This document shows positions 42,135 to 52,577 of a DNA stretch of 64,000 nucleotides, one piece after another; position 1 is the first letter of the stretch; each line of letters opens with the position of its first letter. The stretch lies in the NCBI GenBank assembly GCA_008330645.1, contig VLTN01000013.1, positions 310,001 to 374,000 on the forward strand, in the 5' to 3' direction. The position numbers and the translations under genes are program-made. A model generated the notes under the pieces. That model had not been told where the DNA came from, searched no databases, and saw only the letters and a list, made by a program, of their open reading frames with translations. Origin of the DNA: Cafeteria roenbergensis. Lineage: Eukaryota; Sar; Bigyra; Bicosoecida; Cafeteriaceae.

Positions 42135-45100
42135 ATGGAGCGCTTCCGCGTGATACGCTCGGTGGGGAAGGGGAGCTTCGGCCTCGCGCTCCTGGTGCAG
42201 CGCAAGTCCGATGGTGTGAGCGTCGCCTCAAAAACAGCTCGCCGTTTGCCCTCGTGTAATACGCCTGCTCGGGGCCGCGGGGCAACCGATGCTGCGAATC
42301 CGCCCCCGCCACCGGCACAAGCAGTTGCGCTGGGACGTCGTGTCGTCGCGCCCCGCGCGGTTCGCGGCGGCGAGTGCGCGCCGGCCCGGCGGCAGGACGA
42401 AGCAGCGGGACGCCCGTTGCAAACGCGCGCGCCCCGCGCCACTTGAGGCGCCCGAGCGCCCCCACTGACCGTCCCTGGCATCGCCTCGCAGCAACAATTT
42501 GTGATCAAGCAAATCAACACGACGCGCATGTCCCGCAAGGAGCGCGCTGAGGTGGAAAACGAGGTCGCGGTGCTCTCGCGGCTGCGCTCGCCGAACATCG
42601 TGGCCTACGTGGAGAGCTTTCACCACAGGGGTGCGTTGTGCATCGTCATGGAGTACGCCGACGGCGGCGATCTCGAGAAGACCTTGCAGAAGCGGCGAGG
42701 GAGGCTGCTGCCCGAGGACATGGTGCTGGATTGGTTCATTCAGATTTGCCTCGCGCTCAAGTACGTGCACAACCGCAAGATCCTGCATCGCGACCTGAAA
42801 CCAGCAAACATCATGCTGAGCACCTCCGGGTCTGGCCCGCCCGTGGTGAAGCTCGGGGACTTTGGCATCGCCAAGGTGCTGTCCAACACGATGGAGCTGG
42901 CGCGCACCGCCATCGGCACCCCCTACTACCTCAGCCCGGAGATCTGCCGCGAGGAGCGGTACAACAACAAGAGCGACATCTGGAGCCTGGGCTGCATCCT
43001 GTACGAGATGTGCTCGCTCAAGCACGCGTTCGAGGGCCGGAACATGAAGCAGCTGGTGCAGTCGATCATGAAGGGCAGGGTGGCCCCGCTGCCCCGCGGG
43101 TTCTCGTCGGGGGTGTCGGAGCTGGTTGGGGCGTGCCTCCACCGAGACCCCCGGCGCCGCCCCCGCGTGGACCGCATCCTCCAGCACCCGCTCCTGCAGA
43201 AGCGGATCGACGCCCACATTGGCGACGACGCGGCCAGGGCCGAGCTGGCGCACACCGTCATACACGGCCTGCGCCCGATGAGGGACCTGCCCGTCGTCAA
43301 GCCGGACGTGCCCTCGCTCGCGCAGCCGCCCGCCGCCCGCCCCGCGCCCGCGGCCCGGCCAGTCGCCGCGCCCGCGCAGGCTGCTCCCGCCTCTGGCGCG
43401 GGCGCCCGCCGTCCCTACGCGGCTCCGCTCCCTGTCGCGTCCGTCGTCCCCGGCGCGCGCTACCAGCAGGCGGGAGCGCGCGCCGCTCCCTCCCGCGGCG
43501 CGGCCGAGGCCGCCGAGCGGGCCAGAAGCGAGCGGCGGCGGGCAGTTGAGGCCAGGGCGGCTGCGCTGCGGCAGCAGCAGCGACGGGCGGAGGAGAAGCT
43601 TCGCGCTGCGGCGGAGGCCCGCCGGCGGGACGTGCTCCAGCGGCGGGCCGCGGAGAAGGCGAGGCGCGAGGAGGCCGAGGCGAGGGGGCGCGCGGCGGTG
43701 ATGCGCCGACGAGAAGAGGCGGAGCTGAAACGCCGGCGGGACAGGCAGGCTGCCAAGGAGAAGATGGCGGCAGAGGCGGCGGAGCGGCGCAGGCGGCGCG
43801 AGCGCGCGGCCAGGGAGGAGGCGGCCGCGGCGCAGCGCGCTCGGGCAGCCCGCGCCGAGCGGGAGGCGGAAGCGCTGCGGCTGCAGCAAGAGAGGCGCCG
43901 GCAGGCCAGGCAGGCCGCTCGCGAGCGCGAGGAGGCGGAGCAGGCTGCGAGGATCCGCGCGCGGAGGCGCGCCGCGGCGGCCGCTGGCTCTGCAGCAGCC
44001 GCACCAGCGGGGGGGGGCGGCACGGATAGGAGCGCGAGGCCGAGCAGCGGCAGGCGCGGCGGCGGCAGCAGGGCCGGCAGCGAGCGCTCCAGCCAGGGCC
44101 AGCCGCGCAGCAGCCGGGGCAGCGAGTCCTCGGGCAGCCGGGGCGGGGCTCCGTCCGGCAGAGCCCGTGAGAGACCGTCGCTCATCCGCGCGAGGCTGGC
44201 CGGCAACACGGCGGCTGGCAGGCGCGCCCTCGTGGCCCAGCAGGCGAGGGCGCGGCTCCCCGGGTGGGAGAAGCAGGTGAAGGACGCGATGGCCAAGGGC
44301 GTGGCCGCGCCCGGCCGGCGGGAGGAGAGGGCGGCCCGGCGGGGCCGGAGGGAGATGGCGGGCAGCGACGCCTCGCGAGCAGGGGACCCCACCCCGCCGT
44401 CGGCGTCGGGGTACTCCCGCCGCGAGGGGGTCGCGCGCTCCAGCAGGGACTCGCCGGGGTCCAAGGGCTCCGGCTCCGCCATGGCAGCGGCGGGCCGGCG
44501 GGCCGTGGCCGGAATGCCGTCCCGCAAGCCCTCCTCCGTCGCCTCGTCGGAGGACGGCCGGAAGCCCCCCGTTCCTCGCCAGGCCCGCCCCGCCCGCGGT
44601 CGTCGCGTTCCCGAGCCCGGCGACGACCGCGCCCGCGTTCGTGTCCGAGCAGGCGCGGGCGCAGGCGCAGGCGTTGCCTGTGCTGGGGCGCCTCCTGTGC
44701 CGCATCGCGACCAGCAGCCGGAGCCCCGGCGCCGCGCCCCTGTGCCCTCTCGGGAGGCCGCCGAGCGCCGCCGCGCCGACCTCAAGGACCACATCCGAAA
44801 GCTCCGCGCTGCGCAGGCAGCAGACCGCGCCGCCCGGCGCGCCGCAGGCGAGCGGGTCGACGCCGGGCCAAGCGTCGAGGTGGCTGTTGGCCGGCTTCCC
44901 CGCCCCACGCTCGATGACCGCGCCCACGACCGCGACGGCCGCCGTCGCCACTCGGTCGACCCGTCGCCCAGCGCCGCGGCCCCGTCCTCCGTCTCCGCCG
45001 CCCCGCCCCTTCCCGCAGCGGGCGGCTCCCCGCGGCCCGTCAAGACCTCTCCCGTCATCAGCCCCCGCCGTGGCGTCCGCCCGCCTGCCGCCGGTGGCTT

Positions 45101-46184
45101 CGTTCCTGCCCCCGCGCCAGTGCCGGCGCCTAGCGCTTCGGACCGGCGCCGGGAGGCGGACAGGCGCTTCGGCGGGCGGGCAGCCCCCGCTGCCGCGCAC
45201 GCCACTCCGCTTGTTGACGCCGAGGCCGCCCTAATGGCCAGCATCAGGCACGTGGAGGCCGCCGCTGACTACAGGCGGGAGAGGGCTCGCCACCACGAGG
45301 CCGAGCACGCCCGGGAGCGGCCGCCTCAGCAGCGCAGGCCGGCGTCGCCGCCGGCCGGCGTGCCTGTGCTGGACGCGCGAACGGAGTGGGTCGGGGCCCC
45401 CATGCCCCGGCGCCACGACATGGTCGAGGAGGACGAGGACGGCACGCCTGCGGGCAGGCTGGACCTGAGCGGCGAGGGCAGCGGTCTCGGCTCTGGCCTG
45501 TCGGGCGACGAGGAGGACGCCGATCCGCAGGCCGCTGGCGGTGCGCAGACGCCGTCCGAGGCCGGGACGGAGGAGGAGGAAGAGGTGATGCGCGCCGAGG
45601 CGACGCTGCGTGCCATGCGGGCAGACGCCGACAGGGCGGCGATGCTCTCCTCCATGGTCGCTGTCTCCCGCACCACCAACCCGGGAGGGGCGCTGGCGGA
45701 TGCAGCGGCCGCCGCGCGCAGACAAGCGGCCGTCGGCGGGGCGGGGCGCGGAGTCGCTGCTGGTGCCGGAGCCGCTGCCGCTGCCGCTGCCGGTGCGGGC
45801 TTCGAGCAGGACTACGGAGAATGCAGCCAAGAGGAGGAGGATCTCCCTGAGCACCACCTGGAGGACGGCGAGTGGGTCGACAGCGACACGGAGCTGCCTG
45901 ACAGTGCCAGCGAGGCCGATCCTTCCGACGAGCACGGCCGCCGGGAAGCCGGCCACCGCCGGGAACAGAGCGTGGCCGCAGAGCGGGAGCTGGAGTACAT
46001 CCGCCACGTGCTCGAGCGCACCGTGGGGCAGCCGCGCCTGAGCAAGGCTTGCGACCGGCTCGCAAGGCTGGACCTGGCAGAGGGCTTCGAGGCGGCCAGA
46101 CTGGCGCTGGGCCGGGAGCACGAGCACCTGCTGCCCCTGGTGCAGCGCCTGGTGGTCGGCGGCCAGGCCAGGGGCACGGCGTGA
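42135..46184 (+). CDS. NIMA-related kinase, NEK1-like, two exons (1257 aa)
   Basis: The CDS is join(42135..42215,42492..46184). NEK kinases act in cilia, centrosomes and cell-cycle control; NEK1 also acts in DNA damage. Exon 1 supplies the Gly-rich loop (GKGSFG, 11-16). Exon 2 begins at 'QQFVIKQIN' with the ATP lysine Lys33. The remaining motifs are intact: 'HRDLKPAN' (catalytic Asp128), 'GDFGIAKVL' (Asp150) and 'IGTPYYLSPEI'. 'YNNKSDIWSLGCILYEMCSLKHAFE' is diagnostic of NEK1/3/5. The kinase ends near residue 265. Residues about 365-500 form a long Arg/Glu/Ala coiled coil, as in NEK1. The rest is disordered until a helical C-terminus ('ELEYIRHVLER...LVQRLVVGGQARGTA'). The last 15 codons lie inside the segment duplicated at 59.2 kb. 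Confidence 0.92.
42216..42491 (+). other. Intron of the NEK-like gene (276 nt)
   Basis: Donor GTGAGC and acceptor CTCGCAG, phase 0, inside the kinase N-lobe. The spliced sequence matches the NEK N-lobe without gaps. Confidence 0.88.
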
Positions 46185-46452
46185 GCGCCCTTCGCAAGAG
46201 GGGCAGGGGGTCTCTGCTCGCCCGGAAGCGCCGCGCCCCCCTTGCTGTCGCCCCTCGCCCCCCCCAGGACACGCCAGTCTGACGGTGCGCTTGTGGGTGT
46301 GTGCGCGCCCGTGTGGGCGAGGACACGACTACGCGTGTGGTCGGCCGGCAATGCGCCCGTCAATCCGCTCTCGCATGCGCGCGGCTGCAAGCACCGTCAC
46401 ACATCCCAGGCCGCCGCTCGCGAGCCGCGCCAGCACTTCCACTCTTGCAAAA

Positions 46453-47142
46453 TCACCACTGCGCCGCTGCGGGCGACGCTGTGCTGAGGGCGCCCACCAC
46501 CGCCGCGCGCTTCCCCTTGGCGTCGCACTCCTCGAACAGCGTGGCCGCCAGCGCCGCCGGCGCCTCCGTCGGCACCACGCGCGCGAGCACCGACGGCCGC
46601 CCCAGGGACGCCACCCACCGCAGCAGGTGCTGACCCGCCGCCCCGCTGTGCGCGCACCCGCCCTTGGCCCTCGTGAACAGCAGCGACATGGCGCCGCGCA
46701 TGAACGCCACAGCCTCCAGCGCGGCGGCGTCGGCGGACGACTCCACGCCCGAGAACGCCTGCACGATCGCCGCCCCGGCGCGGGGAAGGGCCCCGTCCGC
46801 GGCCCGGTCTGCCGAGGAGCCCGCCCCTGCGAGGCCGGCGCCGCCCGGCTCCAGCAGCACCCGCACGGCCGACTGCGGCCGCCCGGCGGCCGTCAGCAGC
46901 GCCGCCACCCGGGCGCGCCAGCGCGGATCGTGCCTGCCCTCCGCGCCGGCAGCGCCCACTCGCGCGCAGGCCGCAGCAGCGTCCAGCCCCTTCAGCTCGG
47001 ACAGCGCGGCCTCGGCCGTGCGGCGTGTTGCACTTGCCAGCCGCAACACATCGCCGGCCTCCTCCGCCGCAGCCCCGGCCAGCAGGGCCGCGACCCACTC
47101 ACTGCTCGGATCGAAGCCGCGGACCTGCTCCAGGCCCTCCAT
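46453..47142 (-). CDS. Unknown helical Ala-rich protein, copy A (229 aa)
   Basis: The ATG at 47142 is the first in frame, although the frame is open to 47244. The protein is almost entirely predicted helix, with repeated Ala-Leu-Arg blocks of tetratricopeptide or HEAT character ('ARVAALLTAAGRPQSAVRVLLE', 'ALEAVAFMRGAMSLLF', 'LLRWVASLGRPSVLARVV'). There is no signal peptide or catalytic motif. I do not recognise the family. It lies between NEK (convergent) and the 1056-aa gene (divergent, 167-bp spacer). A second intact copy of the same length lies at 59519-60208 with five amino-acid changes. Confidence 0.55.
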   Translation of the reverse strand: MEGLEQVRGFDPSSEWVAALLAGAAAEEAGDVLRLASATRRTAEAALSELKGLDAAAACARVGAAGAEGRHDPRWRARVAALLTAAGRPQSAVRVLLEPGGAGLAGAGSSADRAADGALPRAGAAIVQAFSGVESSADAAALEAVAFMRGAMSLLFTRAKGGCAHSGAAGQHLLRWVASLGRPSVLARVVPTEAPAALAATLFEECDAKGKRAAVVGALSTASPAAAQW

Positions 47143-47309
47143 GGCCAGCGGCCCGCCGGTCGCGCGGCGTGCCGAGTGGCTGGCGGACTTGCATTTCGGC
47201 GCGGCCGGCACACATCTTTGCGGCGCAGCAAGCAAGCGGCCCACGCACTCTGCTGCGACCGGCCCCGCCGCACCGCCCGCCCTCCGCTGCGGCCCAGCAG
47301 GTGGCCAGC
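47143..47309. promoter_or_regulatory. Bidirectional spacer (167 bp), copy A
   Basis: It lies between the divergent ATGs of the 229-aa and 1056-aa genes. It is duplicated at 60209-60375 with one substitution seen, so copy B retains both promoters if they lie here. Confidence 0.45.
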
Positions 47310-50300
47310 ATGGCGGAGGCGAGCGGGCAGCGGCGGGAGTGGGAGACCCGCGTGCTGCTGGTGACGCTCCCCAGCGCCCAGGCGGTGCCGGCGTTCGTTC
47401 TCGCCGCCGCTGAGCGAGCCGCCGAGCTCGCCGGCAAGCGCGCCACGCCGCCGCACCCCGGGTGGGTCCCGGAGGAGAGCGTCTTCGGGAGCGGCATGTC
47501 CAGCTGGCGCGACATCCAGCGGCCCCCGGTCCGCTTCGTGCCGGCGGAGCCCCGCGCGTGGCAGCTGTTGCAGCAGCAGTGCCAGCACCCGGAGACGGTG
47601 CCCCCGCGGCTGCAGCTCACCGGGGTGTTCGCGGTGGCGCACGGCCCCTCCTTCCGGGACGTGCACTCGTGTGTCGGCGAGCTGCGCGGGCTGCTCGACG
47701 CCGCTGCGCCGCCCGACGACATTGCGGCCCGGCTGCTCTTGCCGCCCTGCTCGCTCATCGTGGTGGACCCCACGGCCGGCCAGACGACGGAGGCCCTGCG
47801 CGACATCACGCCCTCCCTGGGCGCGGAGGTGGGCCGCGACAGGTCGCTGCTGGCCTCGCTCCGTCCCAGCGTTCCTGCAGCGCCCGGCCTGCGCAGCTGG
47901 GCAACCGCTCAGATCCTCCGGGACCAGCTGCCCCCGGACTTTGCAGCTGCCCGCGAAGCAGAGGGCGTGCCTTTGGCGCCCGGCTCGCAGCGCGGCCCGG
48001 GCCTGCACCGCCTCCGCCGGGAGCTGCAGCGGGGCTCAGGGGCGCTGCGGCCCCACACGGACCTGAGACTGGCCTTCGTGAGGCAAGCCGAGCCGGGGAC
48101 CACGCCCACCGCTGCGCAGGAGCAAGCCATCGTGGCCGCCGCCTCCGCTCTCTGGGCCGCGCGCCGCGGTCGCGTCTCGGCTGAGGAGCGGGCTTGCTGC
48201 CCGGTGGTCTGGTCGCACCTGCCGCCCGAGCAGGGTGGCGGCTTCTGGGGCCGGCTGGGGGTTCAGGCTGGCGGTCCGGGCGACCACCCTGCGGGGGCGT
48301 CGTTCCTAGGCCTCGCTTCAAGGCCGGCCGCCGACCACGGCGAGCCGCCCTGCCGCGCGGACGGCCGGCCGGAAGACGAGGCGGCGGCTGCGGCCGACGA
48401 AGCGACCCTGCCTGCAGCTGCCGCCAGCGCGCCCCCTGACGCCGACGATTCCGCGTCGGGCGGCAGCGACGAGGACGACAGCGCGTCAGCTGACAGCGAG
48501 GATGACCTGACTCCCGGGTCGAGTCTGGAGCCGGTGTTCCAGGCCATGGCAGAGCAGCTGGCTGCCATGGCCAGCGCGGCGTTCGCATCCAGGGAGCTGC
48601 GAGCCGCGCTGCTGGCAGAGCTGGCGGGGGGCAAGTCCATGCCGGCAGCGAGGCGGGACGCTGCCCTTGCCCTGGTGGCCTTCGGCCCGTACGACGACGC
48701 GCGGCTGGCCGCGCTGCCCAAGGACGTCGACTGGGCCGACGGCGACGTTGCGTCGGCGCTGGCAGCCGCTGAGGCGGCCTGCCCTCCGGCGACTAGGGGC
48801 GCGTCGGAGGCGGACAGGGCGGCCGCCGATCGGGCTTCGCGGTCGGCCAAGCGCTCGCGCGCAGAGCGCCTCTCACCGGCAGAGCGCATTGACGCCATGC
48901 GACACCTGGCGCCGCTGCGAGCGCGGGTGCTCCTCGCGGAGCTGGCCGCAGCCAGCGGCTGTACTTCGGCTGCGGAGGCGCAGCTGGAGGGCGCAGGCGA
49001 GGAGCTCGGTCGTCTCGGGGACTCTTGCTGGGCCGCCGCCGCCGCGATGCTTGCCGCCTCGCTGCCCCCCGCGCGGAGCAGGCGAGCCGCCGGAAGCGAC
49101 ACTGCTGCTGCTGCCGCTGCTGCTGCCGCTGCTCCCGCTGCTGGTGCTGGTGCTGGTGCCGCCACGGCCGCGGCAGGCGCCACAAGCTCTGCGGCCGCGG
49201 GGGGCAGGGGTGGCTCCCACGTCCTGGCCGCGGAGGCGAGTGAGAGAGACGTGCCGGAGCTGGCGTGGGCCAGGCGACCTGAGGCGTCGCCGCTGCTGGG
49301 GCGGCCGTGGCACACGCTTCCGCTGCTGGCGCTGGTGGGTCCGCTGGCTGCCCCGGGGCTGGCGTCGCTAGCAGCTGGCCACGCCCGTAGGGTCGGGCTG
49401 ACTCGTGTTTCGGGAGGCAGCGGCGGCGGTGGGGGCGCTGGTGTTGCAGCCCGGTGCTACAAGGGCCGGCCGTGCCGCGGCTTGATGAGGGCGGTGCTGG
49501 CAGCCGCGCTGGGAGACGGAGAGTCGCCTGCCTGGCTCCCCGCTATGGACGCGGCAACCGCCGTGGTGGCCGCAGCGGGGGCCATGTCTGCTTGCGGACA
49601 CGGCAGGGCGGCGGCAGCAGCGGCGGCGGCAGCGGCGGCGGCGGCGGCTCCCGCCGGGTCCGCGCTTGCCGGTGCGCTGGCTGTCATGTCTGCGGCGGCT
49701 GCAGAGGCAGCGGCTGGGCGCGACATCGCACCCGACACAGCGGCGTCGCTGGTGCCGCTGCCGCTGAGCGCCGCGTTCGCAGGCGGGGTGTCGGGAGCTT
49801 CCGTGCAAGCAGCAGCGCTGGCAGCGCTGATCGGCGCGTCGCCGCCAGCCGGCGCGGGCGCGACCGCGATGGCGAGGCGCAGCAGCACCCTCGACGCTGG
49901 GGGTGAAGCGGCCTCCTCGCCCACCGCCGACGACAAGTCGCCCGTCGGCGAGGCGCTGCTGCCGCCCCTCCCGGGCCCCTGGGCCAGGGCGCCGCCCTCT
50001 GCCAGCGAGGCTGGCAACGAGGATGATGGGGCGGCCGCTCGCGGCGGGAGCGGCGATCCGGAGAGCCAGCCGCTCCCCGGCACCGATAGTGGCAGGCTGG
50101 TTCTGTCGGGCCCGGACGGCGGTGTCGTGGCCACTGGGTGGGAGCACGACACGGAGCTGACGCTGGGCGTGCGCGTAAGGTGGCGCGACGTGGCCTCTCG
50201 AACGGCTGCTGCCCCAGAGAGCAGGTTCCGATTTTGCGCCACGAGACTGACTGCCTCGGAGGGCTGGAGCGGCCGGCCGGCCAGCGCCTTCCCGCGGCCT

Positions 50301-50480
50301 GAGATGATGGACCAGACGCTGGACCAGGCGGGCGGGCAAGTGCCCAGCGGCGAGGGCGCGACGAGGCACGTTGTTGTGGCGGCGACGGGCGCGGTGACCA
50401 TCGCGGCCGAGGGGAGCTGGCAGCTCGACGCCTCGCTCGCGCACAGAGGCGTGACCGTGGCGACGCTGCAGCATGCGTGA
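47310..50480 (+). CDS. Unknown large protein, source of the truncated duplicate (1056 aa)
   Basis: The start is 'MAEASGQRREWETRVLLVTLPS'. Residues about 10-190 look like an ordered alpha/beta domain ('RVLLVTLPSAQAVPAFVLAAAERA', 'LQLTGVFAVAHGPSFRDVHSCVGELRGLLD', 'CSLIVVDPTAG'). After a disordered acidic linker (about 375-415), residues about 415-600 form helices ('FQAMAEQLAAMASAAFASRELRAALLAEL'). Further helical and Ala-rich parts follow, then a C-terminal beta-like segment ('ELTLGVRVRWRDVASR', 'VAATGAVTIAAEGSWQLDAS'). There are no catalytic motifs. I do not recognise the family. The first ~186 codons are duplicated at 60376-60934 with only two silent changes. Confidence 0.55.
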   Translation: MAEASGQRREWETRVLLVTLPSAQAVPAFVLAAAERAAELAGKRATPPHPGWVPEESVFGSGMSSWRDIQRPPVRFVPAEPRAWQLLQQQCQHPETVPPRLQLTGVFAVAHGPSFRDVHSCVGELRGLLDAAAPPDDIAARLLLPPCSLIVVDPTAGQTTEALRDITPSLGAEVGRDRSLLASLRPSVPAAPGLRSWATAQILRDQLPPDFAAAREAEGVPLAPGSQRGPGLHRLRRELQRGSGALRPHTDLRLAFVRQAEPGTTPTAAQEQAIVAAASALWAARRGRVSAEERACCPVVWSHLPPEQGGGFWGRLGVQAGGPGDHPAGASFLGLASRPAADHGEPPCRADGRPEDEAAAAADEATLPAAAASAPPDADDSASGGSDEDDSASADSEDDLTPGSSLEPVFQAMAEQLAAMASAAFASRELRAALLAELAGGKSMPAARRDAALALVAFGPYDDARLAALPKDVDWADGDVASALAAAEAACPPATRGASEADRAAADRASRSAKRSRAERLSPAERIDAMRHLAPLRARVLLAELAAASGCTSAAEAQLEGAGEELGRLGDSCWAAAAAMLAASLPPARSRRAAGSDTAAAAAAAAAAPAAGAGAGAATAAAGATSSAAAGGRGGSHVLAAEASERDVPELAWARRPEASPLLGRPWHTLPLLALVGPLAAPGLASLAAGHARRVGLTRVSGGSGGGGGAGVAARCYKGRPCRGLMRAVLAAALGDGESPAWLPAMDAATAVVAAAGAMSACGHGRAAAAAAAAAAAAAAPAGSALAGALAVMSAAAAEAAAGRDIAPDTAASLVPLPLSAAFAGGVSGASVQAAALAALIGASPPAGAGATAMARRSSTLDAGGEAASSPTADDKSPVGEALLPPLPGPWARAPPSASEAGNEDDGAAARGGSGDPESQPLPGTDSGRLVLSGPDGGVVATGWEHDTELTLGVRVRWRDVASRTAAAPESRFRFCATRLTASEGWSGRPASAFPRPEMMDQTLDQAGGQVPSGEGATRHVVVAATGAVTIAAEGSWQLDASLAHRGVTVATLQHA

Positions 50481-50708
50481 GGCAGCCTTGCGTCATCCAA
50501 CCGCAAGCGCGCGATAATTTGGTGACCGCTTCAGCGCTGCCCACGCAAGCGCGCATCAGGCTGCTGCGCCGCCGTTGCGCGCGTCCGGCCGCAATCGCTT
50601 GGCACCCCGGCGCGCAACCATCGACAGAAACCGGCGCGCGCCCGATCGGCGCTCTTGCGTCAGATGCATCGCTTGCCGCCCCACAGCTGCAGTGCGGCGC
50701 AGCGCCGC

Positions 50709-52271
50709 TTAGGCCTCGGCCGGCGGTTTCACCGCGCAGTACATGACGATGCGGGCCTCGTAGCCGCCCCCCGTGGCTGCGGCTGCCTCCCCGCCCCCAG
50801 ACACCGCAAACCGGGGTGCCACCGTCTGCTTCGTGACTGCCAGCCCCGCTGCCTCGAGCGCCGGGCCGAGGTGCTCAGTGCCGAACCGCACGTCCGGCGG
50901 GGCAACAGCGAAGACTGCGAAGCCCCCAGGGCGCAGACAGGTGGCGCAGACTCTCGCCACGCCCCGGCAGTCGGACAGGCTGATGACCATGTCCGTGGCG
51001 ATGACAGCGTCGAATCGCCCGCTGGACGCGTCATCGAAGTCGGCGGGGCACGACGCCGTCCGCGGCGACTCGCTGCCAGGCAGCGCGTCCCAGTCGAGCC
51101 ACTGTGCGTCCACCAGCCCGTCTCGCAGCGCGTTGGACCTGCCGGCAGAGCCCTCGGCGCCACCGCTCGCTGCAGCACCGCTGCGCGTCGCGCCGCCACC
51201 GACGCCTGCGTCGCCGGACGAGGCGTCGACCTGCCCCGCGCCCTCATCCTCCGCCCCCTCTTTCGCCGTCGCCACCGCCGGCTCGAAGCACAGCTCCCCG
51301 CCGTTGAGGGCAATGTTGCGGCGCAGGTTGCAGAGCACCGCCCAGTTGAAGTCCGACAGCACAGCGCGCCGCGCCTGGCCCGCTGCGACAATCCCAGTCA
51401 GACCCATCCCTGCACCGATCTCAAGAACGTCTCGCCCCGAGAGCACCTGAGGGTGCGCCACAAGCCAGCGGGACAGCACAGCGGCGGCAGGCCACAGCAC
51501 CGCGCCCACGTCGTCGTGGGACGTCATGCGCATGTGCAGTCGTTGCGCCATCACCTCCCAGCCACGGGGGCGCCACGCGCTGGGCGCTGCCGCGGCCGGC
51601 AGAGCTGCCGCCCAGGCATCGACCGCCCCCAGCGCCTCGCTCCCGCTCTCCTCAGCAGCCGCGCCCACCGCGGCGAACTCTCCCAGCAAGAACCTCCACG
51701 GCGCCGGGGGGGCCTCTCCCTGCGCCACCAGCTGCGCCGAGAGCCCCGCCTCGGCCGCCACCAGCCGGCCCGCCGCGCCGCTGCTGCTGCCGCAGAACGG
51801 GCACTTCGAGCTGTCAGCGCTGCCCTCCGCCGCTGCGCCACCGAGCACCGGGTCTGCGCTGGGTCTGGCAGAGCTGGAGCGCAGGCCCACGCTTCCCTGA
51901 ATGATGGCCTCAGAGGTCGCGTCGTCGGCCAGGGACGACAGGCTGGCTCGCAGGTCTGCGCAGCACGTTGGCGGCGGCTCGCGGAGCGCCTCCTCTGCGA
52001 GAGCCGGCAGAGCTCTGAGAGCGGCCACGGCACCAGCGGCGGCGGCGGCGGGAAATCCTACCCCGGGAGGCATGGCGGCAGCGCACGCGGCAAGCGCGTC
52101 GGCAGCCGCTTCTATGGCGTCGTCACTGCTTGCACCCACCCCCGCTGAGAGCTTGGCAAGCAGCTGCTGCGTGCCAAGGGCGCCAGCCTCAAGCGCGCAG
52201 TCGGCGTTGCCCGCGACCATGGCAGCCAGTGCAGCTGCCGCCGCTTGCTGTGCCATGCCTGCACGCAGCAT
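50709..52271 (-). CDS. Family-16 (METTL21/FAM86-like) methyltransferase (520 aa)
   Basis: An S-adenosylmethionine-dependent methyltransferase of the seven-beta-strand family that often modifies lysines of translation or chaperone proteins. Starts at 52271 or 52256 are possible. The N-terminal ~270 residues are helical and Ala-rich, with a lone 'CPFCG' knuckle near residue 155. The catalytic core starts with 'WPAAAVLSRWLVAHPQVLSGRDVLEIGAGMGLTGI' spacing: the upstream 'GavlWpaa..L..wL' helix and motif I (GAGMGLTG) typical of family 16, then 'AVLSDFNWAVLCNLRRNIALNG' (motif II). After a linker insertion, 'FDAVIATDMV' takes the position of the [DE]-X-X-Y/F-type post-II motif. The substrate is unknown. 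It is convergent with the 1056-aa gene and divergent from the 1699-aa gene. Confidence 0.8.
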   Translation of the reverse strand: MLRAGMAQQAAAAALAAMVAGNADCALEAGALGTQQLLAKLSAGVGASSDDAIEAAADALAACAAAMPPGVGFPAAAAAGAVAALRALPALAEEALREPPPTCCADLRASLSSLADDATSEAIIQGSVGLRSSSARPSADPVLGGAAAEGSADSSKCPFCGSSSGAAGRLVAAEAGLSAQLVAQGEAPPAPWRFLLGEFAAVGAAAEESGSEALGAVDAWAAALPAAAAPSAWRPRGWEVMAQRLHMRMTSHDDVGAVLWPAAAVLSRWLVAHPQVLSGRDVLEIGAGMGLTGIVAAGQARRAVLSDFNWAVLCNLRRNIALNGGELCFEPAVATAKEGAEDEGAGQVDASSGDAGVGGGATRSGAAASGGAEGSAGRSNALRDGLVDAQWLDWDALPGSESPRTASCPADFDDASSGRFDAVIATDMVISLSDCRGVARVCATCLRPGGFAVFAVAPPDVRFGTEHLGPALEAAGLAVTKQTVAPRFAVSGGGEAAAATGGGYEARIVMYCAVKPPAEA

Positions 52272-52577
52272 CCACGACGCGCGCACTAGTCCGCCATCTG
52301 AGAGTCAGGAAATTCGTGAGGAATGGGAGGGGAGCAAACACTGGCTTGCCAGCACGGCGCTGCGTCACCTCTCGCAGTGGCACAGCGCGATGTGCACGTC
52401 CCGCTCGCACCGGCTCGACGGATAGTGCAAGCTCACGATTGCGGGACTGAACCTGGTGTCTTGGGTGCATGCCGTCCGACGAGACACAGCCTCACGAGGG
52501 CGAACGTCCGGCAGCTGGCCTGGCAGAGTGCGCGGCCAGTCCCAAGTTCGCCGCCCGGAGCTGCACTCTTGCAGTGA
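52272..52577. promoter_or_regulatory. Bidirectional spacer (306 bp)
   Basis: It lies between the divergent methyltransferase and 1699-aa genes. It is slightly less GC-rich than its neighbours. No known motif or gene is seen. Confidence 0.4.

Larger units (their letters stand above)
46134..47868. repeat. Segmental duplication, parental copy A (1735 bp)
   Basis: It matches 59201-60934 with about two dozen single-base differences and one 1-bp indel seen by eye (roughly 98.6% identity), in the same orientation. It contains the NEK 3' end, the complete 229-aa minus-strand ORF and the first ~186 codons of the 1056-aa gene. Both outer genes continue past its borders, so this is the source copy. Confidence 0.95.

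Noticed and set aside
42228-45200. A 990-aa minus-strand ORF opposite the NEK kinase
   Set aside because: It is antisense to a gene with intact kinase motifs. Its composition (Arg/Ala/Gly) is what the reverse strand of GC-rich coding DNA produces.
50655-52148. A 497-aa plus-strand ORF opposite the methyltransferase
   Set aside because: The opposite strand carries motif I and other family-16 signatures; this frame is Arg-rich without domains.
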